Shown here: positions 34,094 through 45,100 of the stretch, piece after piece
How the letters are laid out: every line of letters starts with the position of its first letter
Numbering within the stretch: the stretch's first letter is position 1
From: Guillardia theta CCMP2712
Taxonomy: Eukaryota > Cryptophyceae > Pyrenomonadales > Geminigeraceae
Direction of reading: 5' to 3'
Assembly (NCBI RefSeq): GCF_000315625.1
Contig: NW_005434665.1
Coordinates: 679,220 to 743,219, forward strand
Length of the DNA stretch: 64,000 nucleotides
The notes under the pieces: model-generated
Told to the model about the DNA's origin: nothing
Database searches by the model: none
Seen by the model: only the letters and a program-made list of their open reading frames with translations
Made by a program: the position numbers and the translations under genes

Positions 34094-35960
34094 ATGCAGA
34101 TGCGACAAGGCGGCGAGGTAGCAGCTCGACGCCTGGGCCGAGTCTACTCCTGCTCTCTCCTAGCCTTGGGATCGGAGCGCAAAAGTCTGTCCCTTGTCTT
34201 CCTCTCTCTGTTGCTTTGCCATGCTATCCTCTCTCCCAGCATGGCCTCCCCCCTCGGGAAATTCGATGACCCGGATAAATACGTGCAAATTATGCGAAAA
34301 CTGCTGGAGGCAAACACCACCGACCAAACTAATAGTACAAGCGAACTGTCAACTACTAATGCAACATCCAGCTCCAGCAACTCTCTAGGTACCACCAGCA
34401 ACTCCACAAACAATGATACCTCTGTCAAGAGTAATTTGAACAACACAAGTATCATGAATACTTCGGTATTCATCGACACAAGTGCAAGTTTCTCGCCCCA
34501 AACAACCGCCGCACCAACAACACCTGCGACTTCAACTCCATCTCCTGTCATACCTCAACTGCCAATCGGTGCTTCGGTTATCGCAAGTGAAACTTTGACT
34601 CTACCTTCGGATACCGTGCTACAGAGCCAGGGCTTTGTCATGCAATTCAAAGCTGCCTCATACGTGAATGTTGGTGCAAATATTCCAGCGGGAGCATGGC
34701 CCAAGGACGATCGAAGAGTGCCCACGCTTACTGTTGTCTCCTTGAATCTGACCGCAGCCAACATCACGCTTCCAGCTGCATCCAGGGTTGTTCCAGTTTA
34801 CTCTGCAGACGTGTTTGACCTTTTGTGCTCGATAGGTCGGTGGTCCAGTGATCGAGTATGGACCAAGCGGGTATTCTTTGGGGGTTGATAAGACGATGTT
34901 TGATCGAAAACTCGATTCGCAGGATCAAGTTTCTGCTTCCCGTCCGTCTTGCCCTGCCAATATCCAGCACGACTGTATTGGGAAAGAGCGAGGAGTTAGT
35001 GGTTCACGTATACAATCAAAGCTCTAGGATGTGGGAAAGGTTACAAGACTTAAACAAGTGATGCTTCTTCAATCATTTCTGTGATAATAGGCGACCAGTC
35101 ACCTCAAAGGATGTTCCGACCCCTCCCGAAGGAATTGTGAGTGTTGTTGCAAACTCGTTTATACTCGCTCATCACATCCCAAACTTGCAGGTGTACGGAG
35201 AAACGATGAGCTTCTCTATGTATGCGGTAGGATAATTCGTTTGTCAAGATCCCATCACTTATTCTGTGGATCCAGGCATTGGTGGTTCCGAAACAGAAAT
35301 CTAGGTATCGAGCTATTTGTCAAGGAGAAGGAAATTCACATTTGATTCGCAACAGCAAGAAATGCGGAGATGGTTGCATTGCGGGAGCTGTGATCGGATC
35401 GATCGTCGGTTTTGGTGTCCTGGTGGGTGGCTTTTGGTATTTCACGCAGTATCAGAAGATGTCAAGTGGAGGAAGCGACGTGGTACGCATGAACTCTCGC
35501 ACACTCGTACAGGACTCATGTGGATTTGAACAGGAGCGAGAAGAATCAGGACGAGACGAATCAGGACGAGGGCGGGCGCCTGCAAGCTCGCAGCCACCAG
35601 CGGTAAGTCGTACTGTCAGAGCAGGCTGGAAGCTTACGTATCTCTTCAGACTCGCCAAGCACAAGCTCACAGCGAAGAGGTGGTTTTCTGATCTCCTTAT
35701 TAGACCGTTCTTACCCTGCGGCAGAACACTCCACGCGAACTGCATGAAAGGACTGAAGAGGAAGAAATGGTTCGATTTGTGTTTCCCTTCACAACTTGAC
35801 ACTTATGAAGGAGGAGGATGACCGACGTGCCAACAAGTCGACAAAGAAGGAATCGAAGGAAAAAGTATGACAAGAGAGGGTTTGACAAAATCACTGATAG
35901 CCTGATGCTGATTTGCAGGAGGATTCTGATGAAGACGACAGTCATTATTATGACGTGTAG
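34094..35960 (+). CDS. Asn/Thr/Ser-rich single-pass membrane protein
   Basis: Unrecognised family. ATG 34094 (MQMRQGGEVAARRLG) precedes a hydrophobic signal (SLVFLSLLLCHAILSPS). The ectodomain near residues 70-150 is packed with N-x-S/T sequons and Ser/Thr (NSTSELSTTNATSSSSN, STNNDTSVKSNLNNTS), then Pro/Thr-rich, and finally a folded-looking segment (LPISSTTVLGKSEELVVHVY). A transmembrane helix (AGAVIGSIVGFGVLVGGFWY) follows in the 35279 exon, then a charged tail of short exons (EEDDRRANKSTKKESKEK) ending DDSHYYDV at 35960. Introns inferred: about 34827-34921, 35059-35091, 35230-35277 and several in the tail. Topology suggests a heavily glycosylated type I surface protein. An upstream GTG-initiated extension (34037) was rejected. 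Confidence 0.65.
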
Positions 35961-36232
35961 ATAATCCTCGTTGGTGAAATTAAATACCGTGTACCAGTGG
36001 TGTGCGTATTTTGAAGATTCTACCTAATTTACAGCGCTTGATGAAACTGCAGGAGCAGTAGGAGCAGGAGCAGTGGAAGTAGGAGCATTGGGCCAGTTGG
36101 AGGAAGTTCAGATGTAAGTGCCTGCGAGAGAGCTTGCGAGGATACTTCTCCATATCTTGACGTGAATTACTTGACCTGCTCGCCGGACCTGGATGTTAAC
36201 GCTCGTTCCGGGAAGACCGCTACATGCTCGTT

Positions 36233-38590
36233 TCAGATCTGAGGGTCACAGGTGAGGACGACAAAAGTTGCAGGACACAGAGAAGCAGCACCGCCTGCAG
36301 TTCTGATGCATTCTTCATCATGGTCGTCTAGATTCGCTTCATTGGCATTCTTCACATGCTCCCTCAACCTCTTCAGATCGTCCTCCGTCAGCCCATCTGT
36401 CTGGATACACGGGGTGTCTTCGACTTGCTCGATGCGATCGCCCAGCTGAAGCAGGCTGGACGTGTCTGCGTTGCTTCCCGGAGCGATCCCATCGACCACG
36501 AAGCTCAAGTCCTCCTCCTGTCTCACTGAGATGCCAACACGAGCTTGCTGCGCCAGGTCGCACGCGGCCGTCCAGAAGCTTGCACCATCTCTCAGCAGAG
36601 CACATTCAATAGAGTCTCTACCTGCTCAGCCCCTGCTGCAGGTGCTGCAGGCCGGAATCAATAGTTTCACATGGCGGCTTGCAACTTTCGTCTTGCATCA
36701 TGAACATGTCACCATAGAAGTCAGGGTCAAGCACTGGCACGCTGTACATGTGCGAATCATACACAGGGGAGAGGATGCATCGGTCACAGATCCTGCCAAG
36801 GGAAGCATCAGTCCCTGTCGTCACAACCGGCTCTGTCCTTACCCCTCTTCCTGCAGAGTTCTACCATCGACAAGCATCCTGCGGCCCTTCATGATCTTAG
36901 GCGCGTCCCATCCATTGATATGCCATGCTCCCGACATCTCTTTGCAGAAATCCATCCGCCCGACACGCCTCCTGAAAGATTCCACCTTCTCGCTCGAGCA
37001 GGCAGGAACAGGGATACAGATGGAGGATGGGGTCACCATCAGCACTGTGAGCTGCTGGGAGGACATGCATAGACGTCGACGAGGGCAGAGAAGACAGGGG
37101 CGCAAGGACAGAGGTCAGAGGGAACTTGAGTTGCAATGAGGTTGAGCCAGGTGCAGACGGAGATGATTCGAAGAGATTCAGAGGAGGAGAGGTATGATTG
37201 AGAGGAAGGGAAGGGAGAGGGAGAGAGGATGGGGCGGGGGGGCGGGGGGGGCGGGAGGGGGGAGTGCTCAAGAGGAGGTGCGGGCAGAGGTGGGCAGAGA
37301 GGTGGGGGTTTTTCAAAAAGGATGGGGAGGAGGGGAGGAGGGTCGGGGTGGAGAGGGATGGAGGGAGGGGGGGAGGGAGGGAGAGCGATCGATAGTTTGG
37401 GCTATGAGCTGATTGGATTTCGATGGTATAGGAGGACGAGGCAGGGGGGAGGCAGGGGGCAGGGAAAGGAGAAGGGAGGGATGGTAAGGAGGTTTGGTCA
37501 AAGAATCCATGTGAGGTGCAGAGGGTGCCGATGGGACCACACAGAGGAGACAAGCAAGAACAGGCCACAATATGATGAGCGAGGAGAGAAAGGGATGGTG
37601 GAGGAGGTTTTAGTCTTGTTGTCTTCATTTCTTGCGAGCATGAGGAGTGCTGCTAGCAAACCTCGGATGCGAACCCAAAGAGATTGTCCGTTGCCGGCAC
37701 AAACTCAGCAGGCGAGATGGGCGAAAAGATAGTCGACCCACAGAAAAATCTACAGCCCGATCGAGAGAGTCACGAGGAAGCAACAGTAGCTGCTAGGGAA
37801 GAGACAGTCATCCACGCACATCCGAGGGCTCTATGCCACCATCCTAGGAAAAGCAGCATCGTCACAGAGTGAACCCGCGATCCCCGTGCAAGGATCACAG
37901 GCGAGTGAGGTGCTCGGGAGGCTTCAAAGACAAAATCCTCACCTCTTGTGAAACCCTCTGGCCGGTCGGTGCGACAAGACCCTAGTCTTTGACTTCATGC
38001 CGGCGGTTGTCAACGGCCACTCTTGCATCGGAACCGAGTTGATGTGGACCTGATGCTCCCACTTGTGGTCCTTGGGAGCGTTCAAGTTCGTGTCCAACGA
38101 TTTGATCACCTTGACACCAACATGAGGAAGGCGGGAATGGGAGCAAGAGTAGCTTCACCTGATTTACTCCTCGACGGCCCTGCTCGGGGAAACTTACCCT
38201 CCCGCTGTCAAAGTCTGAAAATGGCACTCAGTTCAACGAAGAGACTCTTCGAGGATAGAAATAGCAGAAGGAGAGGAATGAAGAGCATCGGGAGAAGGAG
38301 GAGATCGGGAGGAAGCAATTCAATCTCCAGCTCAACAACCAGAAGCCCCGATGTGAACACAGATGGCGATCAGAGTGTTCAGTGTCATCACCTTCAATCG
38401 AGAAGAGCTGCTGTCCCCTGTATGGAATCATCTTCATAGCCAGCGACGTTCTCTTGACCCGCATGTTCGCGCTCAGGACAACCAACATGAACAACATAGC
38501 CGCCGCTAAGCCCGCCATCACCATCGGAACCGACTCCCTCTTCACCATCGTGCCCCTGATCGTGCCCCTTCGCCTCTGTTCACCCATCAT
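36233..38590 (-). CDS. Membrane-anchored PDZ-domain protein
   Basis: ATG 38590 opens a short basic N-terminus (MMGEQRRRGTIRGTMVKRES) followed by one hydrophobic segment (MVMAGLAAAMLFMLVVLSAN), suggesting a signal anchor. Middle exons include KSLDTNLNAPKDHKWEHQVH with INSVPMQEWPLTTAGMKSK (about 37960-38100) and YDSHMYSVPVLDPDFYGDMF (about 36690-36800). The last exon gives FWTAACDLAQQARVGISVRQ then LSFVVDGIAPGSNAD and LQLGDRIEQVEDTPC, a PDZ-like fold, and ends in VVLTCDPQI at 36233. Exon phase is clear for the last two introns but ambiguous for 36840-37110, where two frames look codable. The ~850-bp central intron region contains a G-rich tract. Function unknown. Confidence 0.55.
37231..37262 (+). 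other. G-run tract with quadruplex potential
   Basis: Several runs of four to eight G separated by single C or A occur within 32 bp, in an inferred intron of the PDZ gene (C-rich on the transcribed sense strand). Purine-rich sequence continues to about 37400. Confidence 0.7.
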
Positions 38591-39734
38591 GCCTGGTCTC
38601 CCTCTCTTAGAATGGGAAATGAGGGTGATGATGAAGTTAAAATAGTTTTTTACTTACAAGAAAGTTACTTACAAGGGGGGTAGGGGTGGTCATCGCCCCC
38701 GTTTTGTCTTTTTCTTTCTTCGCTCGAAATTGCCATAATTTCAATGGATAGAAACAAGACAAACAACAATTAGAAGACATACTGGACTCTATTCCATTTT
38801 TTTTATACATGACTTGAGGCCCCCACAATGGCAGTCGGTTGATTGGTTTGGGCGGGAGGCGGCGCTGTTTCGCGTTAACTCTATCCTTGGCATCGTCCTC
38901 CAAGACAGAGATCTTGTGTTTGCTGTAGAAGTCTCCCTCCCTGGCATGCTTTTTTCTTGGTGTTGCTGAGTTGAGAGGTATCGAAAACTTTTCGAGCTGG
39001 AAGAGGTGCTAATGAAAGCATGGAAGGGAAAAGCTGAGGAATGCTCTCATATGTGATCGAATTGAAGAATTTGATTTGTCATGAAGACATAGAGAGAATT
39101 TAGTCGAGTTTCATAATATTGCTAGAAGGGTATTGGCGGGAGGGAACGCCTGAAACTTTGAATACAAGGGATCCATTTTAGTGTTCATACTGATCTATGA
39201 AGGTTTACAATAGGAGAAACAAACGAGAATATGTCATTGTTTCAATTTCAGTCAAATAATTTTCGATTTCTCGAGGTATACTTGCAAGCGACCTGTTCTT
39301 TTATAGCATTATTCGAGACTGTCATTCAGAACTAATAGGGTAATTGTCGCTTCAGATTTTATGCTCTTGAATTCGATCATCGCCATCCTATTCCTTCTGT
39401 GGTTTGCACATGCTTAGTCATAGCATAGTTGCGTCGTTAGCTTTTTCTTTGACGACATTGAGGAACACTGAAGCTGTTCAACTATCATCGGGATTGAGTC
39501 CCTTTCCTGCATTTCCAAAGCACCTGTATTAAGATGCATATCTACTTTTTGGGGCTTGTTCTCTTGCCTTCAAGCTGATCTTCTTTTTTTGTTAAGAAAA
39601 CTCTAGATTGATGGTGATATTGACATTTCATTGTCTTCAACAGAAAGGGAACTAGAATCTCAAATATTGGACAGTCCAGGTGACAATTGTTACACTTACT
39701 GACCAAGACTTCAATTAATTGTCCTTGCAGGATC
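38591..39734. other. Divergent intergenic region, AT-rich
   Basis: It separates the PDZ gene from the RWP-RK gene and is notably AT-rich compared with its flanks. A CTTGCAG just before ATG 39735 could be a splice acceptor, so a 5' non-coding exon may lie in this interval. No coding exon is supported. Confidence 0.45.
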
Positions 39735-40416
39735 ATGGAACGCGGTCAAATCACGTTGCTGCTAGCTGAGGTAGCTTGCTCAATGACAAAGATCAAGAGT
39801 GCAGAGGATGAAGCCGAAGCTTTGAGTCGTCCAAAGCTGCAGTCTGGGAGCGAGCGCGCAAGGGGCGAGCACGACGTGGAGGGTGCTTGTGACCGCAGCG
39901 TAGAGGTCACAGTTACCTCGGATGGAACTGTCGATGATGACAAGATCACCTTATTCCCCCGACGGAAGGCTGGGCAGGCCAGATCAGGAGGAGGTCATGG
40001 GCCAGTCATACTTTCGCTCGAGCTTCTTGAGCAGTTCTACAATATGCCGCTTCATCTTGCAGCGAAGAGATTGGTAAACTTGTCGTTGAGATTGTAGAAG
40101 TTTGCGCAATGACATGTTGTTTCTTTGAAAGGGAATCTGCCAGACTGCAATCAAGAAAGTCTGTCGGAAGCTGGGCATCAAGAAGTGGCCTTACAAAGAG
40201 AAGAAGAACTTCGCAGGAAAGCCATATGTCGATGTCAACGCAAAGCTCCCAGCCATGAGAGATGCTTCAGTGGATTGCAGCAGCTCGAGCCTGGATGGGA
40301 GCCCGGATCACAAAGAAAGCACCCTGTTTCTCGGCAAAGACCATGACGATGACATGTTTGGAGCAGTTCGCGCCTTGTTAAGTCTGACCGAGTCGCCTTT
40401 GCTGAGCTCCTGCTGA
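39735..40416 (+). CDS. RWP-RK domain transcription factor
   Basis: Two exons: 39735-40073 and 40132-40416. The spliced product contains ILSLELLEQFYNMPLHLAAK-RLGICQTAIKKVCRKLGIKK-WPYKEKK. This matches the RWP-RK DNA-binding domain of plant NIN-like/RKD and algal MID-type regulators; the namesake RWPxRK motif appears as KWPYKEK. The intron falls inside the domain and the join RL|GI restores the family spacing, which supports it. The N-terminal region is short and acidic/polar (VEVTVTSDGTVDDDKITLF). The C-terminal tail is Ser/Asp-rich and ends LLSLTESPLLSSC. Total about 207 residues, closer to RKD-type than NLP-type (no PB1 domain). The start is the first ATG after an acceptor-like CTTGCAG. Confidence 0.88.
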
Positions 40417-40689
40417 GGGAGTTTCGCTTCCGACTTTCATAGTACTAGATATGTGTATACTTCTCCTCCCTCTTAGCTCCTTTGACGTCTCTCAAATCTG
40501 CGGTAATTTCCTCCTGTGCAAGACCTTGGGAACACAGATCGGACGTTATCTCACACTGAGTTGACAACTTCATTGTTAAACTTGTTACATCCTTTGCAAT
40601 ACAGCCCGTGCGATACTCTCCCATGCCTGTTAGCTGCTCCAACATGTAACTCGGCAAGCAGCCACACCTTGCTCCTTGTCCGACCGCCT

Positions 40690-41421
40690 CTAGTCCATCC
40701 TCCTGAATCGTGGGTTCGGACGGACCGGCTGCTCCAGCTGGATCCCGAGCCACTTGCCGAGGGCCTGCACGTGCGGACGTCAGAGGTTGAAGTGACCTGC
40801 GATGATGGGCGAAGGTTCACCGTGAACTGGCAGAGCCAGCCGAAAGTCGCGGTAGGGAAGATGTCGGTGAAGGGGAGGATCTTCAAGGGAGTGTCAAGTC
40901 AGAGGGCCGCAGGCACAAGGAGGAACTGACTTCCTCGATGAAGGCTATCCCACTCAGCATCCGGTTGCCGTACCTGCCGTCTGTCATCAGGACATGACGG
41001 CTGGATGCGAGCTGGCATACATCTGGAAGACCAGAAGACTCGAGAGCGGCGCCCAGAACACGTCAAAGAACTCAGCGATCTGTCAGGAAATGATGTCAGC
41101 AACTTTCTTGCAGACCGTGTGAACAGAGATCAAGGCAAAGTTAGTCGAGATGAAACATGGAGATAACATCTTCAGCATGGAACAACTCCAATACAGCTCA
41201 AAGAAGGACGACGATGCTCGTCGTCATGCAGCAAGGAACCAGGAAGAGAGAGGAACTGACGACAGCTGCGAGGACAATCAAGCCCGACCAGCACTCACCA
41301 CAGGGATGAGGTAGGAGAGGATTCCGATGATGTCGATGACGATGGAAAGCATGAGCTTGCTCCACTTCTCTTCGCTCATCCTCACCATCGCAGCTCCAAC
41401 GCGCTCAGTCCATCCTTCCAT
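40690..41421 (-). CDS. Small conserved-looking membrane protein
   Basis: ATG 41421 gives MEGWTERVGAAMVRMSEEKW, then hydrophobic KLMLSIVIDIIGILSYLIPV. After a long intron (to about 41080) come IAEFFDVFWAPLSSLLVFQM, YGNRMLSGIAFIEE, ILPFTDIFPTATFGWLCQFT and ALGKWLGIQLEQPVRPNPRF-RRMD before TAG at 40690. All joins are GT-AG and keep frame, including a GTATGC donor inside the Met codon of VFQM. The product is about 120 residues with two to three membrane segments. The order D..G..SYL.P, then FD..WAP.S, then FIEE.LP.TD..PTAT reminds me of small plant and cyanobacterial membrane proteins of unknown function. I cannot name the family. Confidence 0.7.
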
Positions 41422-41913
41422 GGTTCTAACCTGCTAACTCCACCACCCCCACCTTCTCATTCCCAATGAATCACCCCCACCCTCTTAGCGAAATCGAACA
41501 CTCTCGGTTTCCTTCCTCTGCCTGTACGTGACTTGACGGAGACGCAGGAGGCAACCAAGGAGATGTTGGGGGCGGGGAGGGAGGGATGGATGGAGAGAGG
41601 AAGGGAGTAGACAGGAGAAGATCGTAGGGAGCACTGAGAGAGTGAGAGATGAAGAGCTGCGCAAGGATAGCTACAGCAAGAGGAAGAGAAGGCGAAGCAA
41701 GGTGAGGGAACGTCGGAACGAGAGCACGGTGGGGAGAGAAAGGAGAAGATATGAAATGAAGGTCTGCAGCCTGTGGGAGGAGAGGAAGGAGACTGGAAGA
41801 AACAGGGAGAGATAAGGGAAAGATAAGGGGATGGAGTGAGAAAAGATAGAGGAGAGGCAGAGATGAAAAAGAAGTTTCAAACAGATTCCCATGGGCGCAA
41901 ACCAGAGCAAAAG

Positions 41914-41956
<43 letters not shown>

Positions 41957-42150
41957 ATCCTAGCCACTGAGAGGTTGAGAGCAGGTCACTGAGAGGAAAA
42001 CTAGGGCGCAGAAGGATAGGAAGGTGGAGGGCAACATCGAGGAAGATGTACAAGTAATGGGATACTTGACAGATGGAGAGAAGAGACAATCAGGAAGTGT
42101 AAAGAATAGAGTGATCTCAAACCGAATCAGTTCAATGTTTTCATTCAACA
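41422..42150. other. Intergenic spacer with simple repeats
   Basis: Purine-rich sequence (41560-41870) contains no supportable gene. A (CAGG)n tetranucleotide run lies at 41914-41956. This is the promoter side of the small membrane protein and the 3' flank of the 2004-residue gene. Confidence 0.5.
41914..41956. repeat. (CAGG)n microsatellite
   Basis: About eleven uninterrupted CAGG units. On the minus strand this reads as a poly-(LPAC) stretch in frames that are not genes. Confidence 0.95.
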
Positions 42151-45100
42151 TCAGTTCTTAATGCAGTTAAAGTTTTTCGCTACCTGTCCCTGATCACCAG
42201 AGTCTCCTTCCATTGTACCATCCTCTTCGCTGAACCGCCTCACCATATCTTGCGCGTATACAACGCCGTCTTCAATGCCATGTTCCACGGAGTATTTCCT
42301 TTCCTTTCCTATCTCCACATCTTGTGTTGCTGTTTCAATCGTCTCTCCCTTGACCTTCTCCTTGCTGCCGTCTTTCTGCGGTTTGCCTTCGTCTGGTGAC
42401 GAGTCGTTGGTCTTCGAGCTCTGCAACGTTTGAAAGAACTGATACGCTGTCGTGGCTGCCTTGTACCCATCCTTCGCAAGGCTTGCAAGAATCATCGGCA
42501 TGATGGAGACGACGACGAAGGCGAAGTACATGCTGGTGACGTCAGCGGAGCTAATCAACCCCATCGCTCTCAGCAAGAAAGTCAAGCAGATGCCCACGTT
42601 GCCGAGAGCAGCAAGAAGCTGTGTCCCCCATGCCCGCCAATCAAGCTGAGGGGTGAAGATGATGTTCAGGACCAGGTCGAGGAGGAGCATGGCGGTCATG
42701 CCGGAGCTCCTTGCCTTGCCGTCTGGCAGCATGTAGACCATCAACGCATGCACAGGCTTCACACCGATGGAGTAGACGCCATACCACCATGCGTGCCGGC
42801 AGACCTCGCCAACCAACATGCCGAAGCGAGTCATGAACCGCCAAGACTTGTCCTGCCCCTCCAGGGTCGAGTCAACACTCCAGTTGCCCCGGACCAAGGA
42901 GGAGGCCAGTGTCCCGGTGACGGCAATCCCCGACGAGATTTTCTTCTCTTTCACCAACTCAGAGAGTTGTTGCTTGAGCTCTACCCACGTGTCTTGAACC
43001 CGCCGCTGCTCCCACACGATACTTCCTCGCTTCGCCAGCCAAACCAACCGCAACATGGTCAAGACCTCAACGACAAGACATGCAAACACCAGCGCCCCGA
43101 AGATGATGTAAGGCAGACATCCACTCGACATGGCGGCAGCCGTCGCGAGCGAAAGTCCCTGGACTTGAGTGATGGATACAGCTAACTCCCACTTGGGAAA
43201 AAGAATCCTGCGGTGATCAGGCGAGGCCTCTCCTTTGCGACATCGCGCGATCTGATTCGAGACGAGACGGAGGAGCGAGGCGGCGGACAAGGCAGCGGCA
43301 CAAGCCACCAAGGTGGACAAAAGCTCGTTCTTGGATTGCTTGGCCCGATCGCAGGTGGAGTTCGATGACACATGAAAGATGGAGAAGAACTTGTAGTTGG
43401 ACCATCCCAGCTGCGAGGAAAGGTCTGACACGGCCTCGGTGCTGCTGTTTCCTCCGAGCTGCCCTGTGATGGCGATGAACTGAGTCTGCAGGATCAGGGA
43501 GGTCGCGAACGAGCTGCTCCTGCCTGTCGCTCCTGAGGCTCCTGTCGACGAGAGGGAAGGCAGGACGGAACTTGCCACGGCCCCTACGGCCACCGAAGAT
43601 GCAGAGATGGCGGTGGAGGTGGCGATGATAGTCGAGACTGAGGTGATAGCTTCTCTAGTTAGAGTTCTGTTGATCTTGACCGGGGGCGGGGGTGGAGGTG
43701 GTGGAGGCAGAGAGAGAGGAGGGGTGGTAAGGATGGCAGGGAGGACAACGGTGGTGGTTTGAAGCCTGCAGGCAGTGCAGAAGCCTCTCTGGTCCTTGCA
43801 CAACCCTGACATACAATGAGCATCCACCGACATCCATACACTCAAGGTCGAGGAAACGAGGCACGAAGGGATCTGCCCCAGCAGAACGTCATTCGTCTTG
43901 GCGATGCTGTTTGTGGCGTCGTTCTCTCGCCAGCTCATCGTGACGTGCTCTAGAGTCGCGATGCCCCCACTTGAGCTTGAGTTCTGGTGCTCCCACGGGA
44001 GCCTCAAGCTGTTCATCCTCATGTCGCCATGCGCGAGAAGCGTGGCTGGGCCCATGAAGCTGAAGTCCAGCTCGACACAGGATGTCTTGTTTGCGCCTCC
44101 TCGCATGTCACCGGTGGACCCCAAGGTGGAGTTGAAGGTCAGGCGGTTCCGGTCATGCGTCATGACGCTGAGAGCTACCTCAAGGCTGGTGGCGGCAAGA
44201 GCGAAGTGAGCGAGGAAGTCTTGCACGGTGTTGGCTGTCGGGCCATGCACCAATACCGAACTTTGAACCTCGAAGATGATGCTCGAGGATGCTGACCGAC
44301 GTGCCAGGGAAGCGAGGGGAGGAGCATCCTCAACGACCTTCATCGAGGCCCCGTAAACTCCACTCTGAGAGCTCGTGACCTGGAAGATGAACGACCAGCT
44401 GTGGTCGACGTCGGCGCCAGGGATGCGCAGGGTGGTCAGTGCGGTGAAGACGAGCTGGGAGGTGGAGGCGATCAGCTGGAGTTGGAGGACCTCATTGACA
44501 AAGAAGACGAGGTTACCATCCCTTGAGATGCTGAGGGAGGCGTGAGGGTCTGCTTGTAACCCGACGCTTCCTTCCAGCATCAAGTCACTCCACATCTGCC
44601 CGTTCACCACCATTGAGTTGGCTGTCTTGGCTATGAGCGTCTCGAGTGCTGACTCGTATCCTCCAACTAGAGACGAGGTCCAGTCAAGCACAGCATCCCC
44701 ATTGCTGCTTGCTGTGATTGCGCTAGAGCCGTTGAGAAGGTTGTTGTTCGCCCATCCCATGACCATCATGTTCATCCTGATTTTGTCTCGGTGGTTTGAC
44801 AGACCGTCCATGGACAGGTTCACGAGAGAACTGAAGGACTGTTGTCTGTAGTTGTACCAGTAAGACAGGATTGTCACATCGAACTCTCCCGAAGCGTCAA
44901 GGCTCGTCAACTGATCAGCCCTTGCAAGCTCGAGTGTCATGCTGTATTTGCTTGCCAAAAGGTCAGACGTTATGCTAGTGACGCCAGCCTGATTCCGGTT
45001 GGACAAGTCTTGTTTCGTCACGTGAGTTCCCTGCAGTGTCGAGCTCCAGTTCAGCAGACGCTCTTTGTTCCTCGTCACCGTCATCAAGCTCGATCCATTC

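Noticed and set aside
37194-37732. Overlapping plus-strand Gly/Arg-rich open frames
   Set aside because: They cover the G-run tract in all three frames; pure compositional artefacts.
41671-42089. Minus-strand frames with repeated LPAC
   Set aside because: Created by the (CAGG)n microsatellite; no start context, no family.
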